Assembly: GCF_023159225.1 (NCBI RefSeq) | Contig: NC_063170.1 | Coordinates: 28,484,301 to 28,548,300, forward strand | DNA from: Perognathus longimembris pacificus | Taxonomy: Eukaryota > Chordata > Mammalia > Rodentia > Heteromyidae | Reading direction: 5' to 3' | DNA: 64,000 nt | Shown here: in pieces, positions 57,606 through 64,000 of the stretch | Layout: the number at the start of each line of letters is the position of its first letter | Numbering within the stretch: position 1 is the stretch's first letter | Notes under the pieces: model-generated | Told to the model about the DNA's origin: nothing | Database searches by the model: none | What the model saw: only the letters and a program-made list of their open reading frames with translations | Program-made: the position numbers and the translations under genes

Positions 57606-59399
57606 ACATATATATCTTATAGATTAAAGTCAAAATTATCATTAGTGTGTAGCGGTTACTAAAGTACCCTTCATTACTCTGGAAAACTGCTGAAATTAAT
57701 TTTGCTAAAAATTTTCTTACTATAAAGGTTATCCAATACATGAATGTTCTTTGTAATACTCTCTTATTGTTTCTGAACATTTTGGCACTTATAATATTTG
57801 ATTTCACTTACTTTTGTAGATTAGATGCATCTCTGTACTGTAAACCGCTGCAGTCAAGAAACATGTTCATCTTTCTGTACCTAGTACATAGCACAAATCA
57901 ACTCATACTTGACAATTAATGACTGTTTTATAGTGTCAGTATTAGTTTTCCATCTAATAGAAGGGTTCAGTAAAATAACAATGTAAAAATCACCAGGATG
58001 TTCATGTAAAGTGTAATTAGAATATTACATTATATTTGAAAGCATGAGGATCTGATACTTTGTTTCATAAAAAATTACTCATCATTTAAAGGATAGAAAC
58101 TGAGGTTAGTAGGTAAATTACCTGGTTACAGAGCTATTAAGTAGAAGAATTGCAAAACTAGGTGTTAAAATATTAGGTGTTTGGATCATAGGTTCGTATT
58201 GTGACTATCCCCCTAATGCACTATATCACCAATGTTTTACATGTAGACAGAACTTTCTATATTTAAAATCATACGAAGGGGTACCTTCTGATAGATATGG
58301 TATAATGTTAATGTTAATTAGCTCAACTATACAGTATACAAAAGCAGCACCATCCTAACAGCTTCATAAGGATTTTTGAAATACTAGTTTAAAAGAATTT
58401 TCTAATACTGTCCTTTTGTTTCTGGACCAAACAGATCCTAAAATTCAACTTGCAGCTCTGAAGTACTTAGGAAAGCAGGACTGGCAGAAAGAGGAGGGTT
58501 AGTCTTCATTGCATGGAGTACTCTAGGGGTGGTCCTCCCAACATAGCAACTGAAGCAGGAAAGCCAAGCCTTTGTAATCCTGTACCACTCACATATTGTA
58601 TTCAGACAATTCTCAGGAAAAATCTATAATTTATATGAGACAGCCCCCATTAATAGAGAAAAAATGTTCATGTAATACCCAAGGGAATATGCATCTTAGT
58701 TTTGAAGGGAAGATTGGGACAATGGGTTCTTACATCATTCACAGACACCAGAGCATCTACTACAAGTAGGAGGTGGTTACCGGTCCAGGAAAAAATTCAA
58801 AACAAAATCAGTGAGAACTGGAGAGGCTGAATCTGCCAAGGTAGAAGCTGCTGCCCTATTTCCAGCACCTTGGGGTGCTTTGGATGATACCCTGATGAAA
58901 CTAGGTTTTTCTAGAAGATGTCCAGTAAAGCCAACATTTGTAAATGCAAAGTAGGCACTAGGGCCTAAAACACAGAAGGAAAGATTAACTGCAGGGTATA
59001 TGAGAAAGCCAAGTACAGTATGTAGAACAAAGGACCCATGTTCTCTAAAAACAAATTACAGGTTTTGAGAAAGAGGAACTTGTAATGTGAAATATTGTTA
59101 CAGTTCATTTGATTAGTTATTGTTATTCATTTTACTATACTTAATTTATAAATGAGACTTTAACATAGATATGTAATATATAAGAAAAAACAGCATATAT
59201 AGCTCGTGTATTACCCATGACTTCAGGCGTCCACTGACAGTTGAACTTCTCTTCAAGGTCTGTGAACCACTCTGCTGAGGATAAGACTAGAATACTATAT
59301 CATTCACAGATTTGCTAAGTTCTCACTGCAGCCCTATGAAATCAATACCTTGATTATCTCTGTTTTAAGAAGAGGAAATCAAAACTCAGAGAAATAAAA

Positions 59400-60240
59400 A
59401 ATAATTTGTTCACAGTGGAAGAATGGATTGAGAAAATATGGTCCATATAATCAATTTACTCAACAATTAGAAAAAATGATATTGCATGGTTTGCAAAGAA
59501 ATAGGAGGGGGCTGGGGATATGGCCTAGTGGCAAGAGCACTTGCCTCGTATACTTGAAGCCCTGGGTTTGATTCCTCAGCACCACATATACAGAAAATGG
59601 CCGGAAGTGGTGCTGTGACTCAAGCGACAGAGTGCTAGCCTTGAGCAAAAAGAAGCCAGGGACAGTGCTCAGGCCATAAGACCAAGGCCCAGGACTGGCA
59701 AAAAAAAAAAAAAAAAGAAAGAACGAAAAGAAAAGAAATAGGAGGACCTGGAATAAATTACATTAAGTGAACTTATGCCCAGAGAAGCAAAGGTTAAATG
59801 TCTTATCTCATGTAGAAGTTAAAATTAGTTTATAAATATGTAAATAAGTACTTTGGGTCCTATACAAGTGTACAGATGTATTAACTGAAATACAGTAGAT
59901 TCAGGGGATAACTCAAACAGTGTAATTCCTTAGAACGGCAAAATAATTGTTCAACAAAATAAACACTAGGGAATGGATGCTTGAAAGGGGTGTAATGGGG
60001 TCAAGAGGAGGGGATAAACAAATGAAGACAAGAGGTAGGAGGCAGAATGCAATCAAAATTCAATATATGTTATACAAAATTAAGAATTGTGAGAGGAAGG
60101 AGGTGGGTTGAGAAGGATAGTTGATAATGTGGAAAGGGGTGATACCAGTCAAAGATGCATTGTATTCATAACCTTCTTTGTTGAATGGCAACTCCTGTAT
60201 ACAACTGCTTATAGATAATAAAAGTATTTTTAAAATAAAA
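59400..60240 (+). mobile_element. Older LINE-1 3' end, plus strand, split by SINE
   Basis: GGAAGAATGGATTGAGAAAATATGG...ATTAGAAAAAATGATATTGCATGG and, after the SINE, ACCTGGAATAAATTACATTAAGTGAAC match the ORF2 tail. The 3' UTR ends TGGCAACTCCTGTATACAACTGC...AATAAAAG. The coding part is decayed. Confidence 0.78.
59509..59731 (+). mobile_element. IDL-Geo-type SINE nested in older L1
   Basis: A full dimer of an older subtype (CTCGTATACTTGAAGCC, a GGTTTGATTCC B box) with a long A-rich tail. A perfect 14-bp duplication AAAGAAATAGGAGG flanks it (59495-59508 and 59732-59745). Confidence 0.93.
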
Positions 60241-60242
60241 TA

Positions 60243-60415
60243 AATTGAGTACTGATGGCTCACATGTGTAATCCTAGATATTCAGAAGGCTGAAACCTGA
60301 GGATTGTAGCTCAAAGCCAGGCCAGGCAGGAAAGTCCATGAGACTCTTATCTCCAGTTAACCTCCTGAAAAACCAGAAGTGGAGCTGTGGCTCAAAGTGG
60401 TAGAGAGATGGCCTT

Positions 60416-60459
<44 letters not shown>

Positions 60460-60515
60460 GGGACAGCACCCAAGCTCTGAGTTCAAGTCCCATGACCGAC
60501 AAAAATAAATAAATA
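60243..60515 (+). mobile_element. B1-head/Geo-tail SINE with internal A37 tract
   Basis: Head GATGGCTCACATGTGTAATCC, GCTCAAAGCCAGGCC, linker CTTATCTCCAGTTAACC, right module with GGAGCTGTGGCTCAAAG and then 37 A at 60420-60456 in the middle of the module, followed by CAGGGACAGCACC and the end. It lies immediately after an L1 A-rich tail. Confidence 0.85.
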
Positions 60516-60675
60516 ACTTTCTCAAGGTTACACAGAAAAATATATGGAATTGAAGACATTTGAACCCAGAAAGTCTGACTTATTTTCAGAATTTAGAAAC
60601 ACTAAAACTATTCCCAGGATGTGAAATATATATAGTAAACTCACAGACATTCAATTAATAGATTTTGTTCATCTC

Positions 60676-60960
60676 AGTCTGTTGCAACATACCGTAGATT
60701 GGGTGACCATAAAAAAATTATTACAGTTTTAGAGGCAGATTGGGTGACTAAAAGAAAATAAAAAGTACCACAGTTTTAGAGGTTTTGAGTCCAAGATCAC
60801 ATGGTTAGGTTGTAGTGAGGACTTTTTCTCGCTGGCTTGCAAATTGCTCTGTGGACATATAGAGTCAATTCTAGTATTTTCTTATGAGAGCACTAATCCT
60901 ATCATGAAGGCTTCACCTTCATGATTTCATCTAAACTTTATATTTTCTTCCATTAATGAT
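60676..60960 (+). mobile_element. MaLR LTR with internal duplication
   Basis: TCAGTCTGTTGCAACATACC, AGATTGGGTGACC and GAGTCCAAGATCACATGG follow MaLR LTR order. A ~45-bp segment is doubled (60696-60735 and 60737-60782). Confidence 0.65.
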
Positions 60961-61661
60961 TTGTAATTTAATTCCATTCTTGTGAAAGATAGCCTTTCTA
61001 CACTATTAATGCTTCTAATCTGTTATAGTTTTTATTTTGTGGTTTTTTTCCTCCTAAAGAAAGTTGTTCAAACCATTTTGAAAGCGCAGTATTAAAATTT
61101 CCAGTTATTTATTGTTGAATTGCTTATTTCTCTATTTCTTCATATAGTTTGGAATATATGAAGAGCTCTGTGTTCTTGACAGTTGATGCTATTTATTTAT
61201 CTTTAATACCAGTTATTCATATCTAATAAAAATTAAGGTGTAAAAGCTCATCTGATCTAAGGAAGACCTTCAATTCTCATTTTTTTATGTTGGTATGCTA
61301 ACTTTCATGCTTTTACCTTATAGTATGTATTGTCTTTCAATTGAAAGTGTCTCCTTTTCTCCCCATTTTCATTAGCATATGTTAGTGCTACAAAGGGGTT
61401 TGTTTCACCATTACATTTCTGTCCAGGCATACCCAAATCATACTCATCTCCTCTGTCACCTTCTGCCATTTCCAGCCAATATCTTGGAACCAATTTATCC
61501 CAATTTCTTGGAACAAATTCACAAGATTTATTGCTCTATGTTCACATGTAAGTATAGACTATTATACCCATTATATACCTAGTATATCCCTCCCTCCCCT
61601 CTTGCCCAACCCCTTGCTGTTTAGCTGTTCCCAAACAGAGCCTGTTTTCCATTCCTGTCAT

Positions 61662-61888
61662 TTAGATTTTTTTCCAGTACCAGGGTTTGAACTCAAGACC
61701 TCACACTTGCTGAACTCAGTGGGCATTCTACCATTTGAGCCATACCTCCAGTCTCACTTTTTGCTGGTTATTTTGGAGATTGAATCTTGCAGATTTTTTT
61801 GCCCAGGCTGGCTTCAAACCACAATCCTACAGACCTCAGCCTCCTGAATAGATAGCTTTACAGGTGTGAGCCATAGCTACCTAACTCT
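61662..61888 (-). mobile_element. Old SINE, minus strand, nested in ancient L1
   Basis: CAGTACCAGGGTTTGAACTC, CCATTTGAGCCATACCTCC, GCCCAGGCTGGCTTCAAACC and TTTACAGGTGTGAGCC are inverse ID-like and B1-like units. L1 text lies on both sides. Confidence 0.65.
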
Positions 61889-62019
61889 ATCATTCGTTTA
61901 TAAGGTCTACATATGAGAGAAAACAATGTTTGTCTCTCTCAAGTCTGGCTCATTTAGCATAACATGATCTGTACTGCCATCCATTTTTTTTGCAAATAAC
62001 ATAATTTCATTCTTTGTGG

Positions 62020-62086
62020 CTGAATAATACTATTCTGAATAATACTGTATATACTGAATAATACTACATATACTGAATAATACTGT
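62020..62086. repeat. Tandem CTGAATAATACT-type repeat
   Basis: Four spaced copies of TGAATAATACT with short variable spacers, in the antisense L1 sequence. Confidence 0.8.
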
Positions 62087-64000
62087 TCTATATACTATAT
62101 TTTATTCATATTCACCACAATCTAGGCTAATTCCATATTTTCTAGTGTGAATAGTGCTGCTATAAACACTTCTGACTTGTTTTCTTTTGGATATATGAAT
62201 GGGAGTAGTATATCAGGACCATGTGGTAGTTCTACCTAGTTTTAAACCTCCATACTGATTTCCATTTACATTCTTACCACCAGTGAATAAGGGTTCCGGT
62301 TTTTTCATTCCCACATCCTCACCAACATTTGTTGTTGTTTGCTTTCTTGATAATAGGCATTCTGGGTTGAAGTGGTGTTTTGATTTGTATGTTCTTTGTG
62401 CCTAAGAATTTTGAACATTTCTTCATGTGTTGCTTTGCCATTTGTATTTCTTTTGAAAACTATTCATTTACCCACTTACTAGTTTGGCTATTTATTCCTT
62501 AGGAGTTCTTTTTATATTCTAGATGCTAATATTTTATACACTGGCAGATGTGAGGTTCTTTTGGAAGTATTCTTTTTATTCTGGAAATGGTTTTCATTGC
62601 TGTTGAGAAGTTTTTTATTCAATGCAAGCCTACTTTTCAATCACTCATTATTTTTCAGCATTTGGGTTCTATTCAAGTAAGTATTATCTGTGCCTATATC
62701 TTCAGGTGTTTCCCTGTTTTTCTCTAGCAGTTTTAAAGTTTAGGCCTTATATTAAGATTGCTATAGATTTTGAATTGATTTGTGTGTAAGATGAGAAGTA
62801 ACCTACTTTTACTCTCGTACATTTGTATGTCAGTTTTCCCTGCACCATTTGGTGAAGGGGCTGCCTTTTATCCACAATAAGTTTTAGGCTCCTTGGTCAA
62901 AAATCACGTGGCTATAGCTGTGTGGGCTGGTATCTGTTTTGTGCTATGGGTTTTCTTTTGCTGCTTTTGTTATTATGGTATAGTGTAATTTGAAGTCAGG
63001 TATTGTGATAACTCCCACACTGCTATTTTTCCTTAAAATTGCTTTTGGTTATTTGAGAGCTTTTATGCTTCCAATTTTAGGATTGACATGTATATTTCTA
63101 TAAATAATAATCTTGGTATTTGAATGGGGATTTCATTCAATCTGTAGATTACTGTCAGTAGTCTAATCATTTTTATAATAATTTTGCCAAGCCACAAAAA
63201 TGGAGATCTTTTCATCTTCATAGTTTTCAATATGAAGTCTTTCACTTCCTTAGATAGGATTATTCCTACATTATTATTTTAGGGTTTTTTTAGATTATTG
63301 AGAATGAGATTATTTCTTTCTCAATCTTAATTATTAGTACACAGAAAAGCTACTGCTTTTTTAATGTTGGTTTTGTATCATGAAACTTGGCTTAAAATGT
63401 TAGGTGAATCTAAGAGGATTTTCAGCCAGCACTGTATTGAGACACAATTGGACACAATTCTCTCATTTCTGACTTTAGAGAAAATGATTTCAGGTTTTCC
63501 CCCACTTAGGATGATGTTAGCTATAGGTTTATTATATATAGCCTTTTCTATGTTGAGGTCTATTCCTTCTATTTGTATTTTCGTCAAGGATTTGTCATGA
63601 AAGAATGCAGAGTCCTTCACAGCCTTTTCCTTATTATTTAATGATGTTGTTTCTTTTTGTACCGCATTCTATTTATGTGCTGTATTATGCAAAGAAGTTA
63701 TTTTCTGGTCTTTTCTGTTTCTACTCCTAAAGGCCTCAAGTACCTGGATAAGCATTACTTTCTCAAGATTTATCTTGTCATTTCCATTTATCTTTACTAA
63801 ATTTCCCTTTCATGTTTTGTCTTATTTGTATCCTGAGTTCATTTAGCTGTTTATATATCAGCTTTAATCTCACTGAGGTTTTTAAACATGTCCTCTTTCA
63901 TCTTTAATGTCCTTATCGTTGGAACTCAAAATTTGAAGTGTCATTCATATCTTTTGTTGTGTGATTGCTGACTTTTTGAGGTGTCTTGTTTCCTTTTTTC

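Larger units (their letters stand above)
61560..63650 (-). mobile_element. Ancient LINE-1 ORF2/3' region, minus strand
   Basis: Antisense L1 phrases in order over ~2 kb: GTCTACATATGAGAGAAAAC, a CATTCTTTGTGGCTGAATAATAC region, CACATCCTCACCAACATTTG, GCATTCTGGGTTGAAGTGG, GGTATTGTGATAACTCCC, GGATTGACATGTATATTTC and CTTTCACTTCCTTAGATAGG. It is heavily mutated with no long frame. A decayed SINE splits it. Confidence 0.8.
57278..64000 (+). other. ITFG1: ITFG1 intron, 5' part, phase 0
   Basis: The donor is GTAAGT. No further exon was recognised to the window end. Unassigned stretches are 57610-59395 (58400-59050 looks unique), 60520-60670, 60965-61550 (possibly old L1 3' UTR) and 63650-64000 (possibly antisense L1 5' part). 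Confidence 0.8.

Noticed and set aside
3571..59731. tRNA genes suggested by good A and B boxes
   Set aside because: All are in SINEs with poly(A) or CA tails and TSDs, and none folds into a complete tRNA with acceptor stem and anticodon arm that I could verify.
1..64000. A new multi-gene system or gene cluster
   Set aside because: Reading frames outside ITFG1 exons and L1 remnants are short and random in frame and strand. No operon-like, array-like or structured RNA pattern was seen.

Overview
This is a mammalian (rodent) nuclear window, not a microbial one. The only protein-coding gene I can support is ITFG1 (integrin alpha FG-GAP repeat containing 1, also called TIP or LINKIN), on the + strand. 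Five consecutive coding exons are present: 10452-10546, 12865-13037, 37590-37740, 41040-41148 and 57234-57277. Together they add 572 coding bases. With the one base supplied by the preceding exon they make 191 codons, roughly residues 268-458 of the ~612-residue human protein. All five exons are open, all splice sites are GT-AG, and intron phases match at every junction. The upstream and downstream exons were not found here, so both window ends should lie inside introns.

The species is most likely a geomyoid rodent (kangaroo rat, pocket mouse or pocket gopher). The evidence is a very abundant dimeric SINE of ~200 bp whose left half is an ID-like (tRNA-Ala type) monomer and whose right half is a separate module. 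This matches what I know as IDL-Geo, a family described as restricted to Geomyoidea. A second, older SINE type has a B1-like (7SL-derived) head joined to the same right module. This assignment is from recall and was not checked against a repeat library.

The layout is as follows. 1-10451 is intron, with a solo class II ERV LTR at 245-829, a possible second LTR, scattered SINEs, a ~300-bp tandem duplication at 7718-8209 and old L1. 10452-13037 holds two exons with a 2.3-kb intron. 13038-37589 is a 24.6-kb intron full of SINEs and L1, including a 2.4-kb young L1 inserted into an ancient L1 (30675-33088). 37590-41148 holds two exons with a 3.3-kb intron containing another young L1 (39463-40596). 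41149-57233 is a 16-kb intron with a twin-primed inverted L1, a young + strand L1, MaLR LTRs and a possible L1/SINE chimera. 57234-57277 is the last exon seen. 57278-64000 is intron with L1, SINEs and a MaLR LTR.

I looked for an undescribed system (clustered ORFs, arrays, RNA genes, conserved non-repeat structure) and found none. Most of the computed reading frames are random or are LINE-1 remnants. The interesting content is retrotransposon biology: many insertions still carry recognisable target-site duplications (TSDs), one L1 shows a textbook inversion, and two SINE families share one 3' module that has its own tRNA-like A and B boxes.
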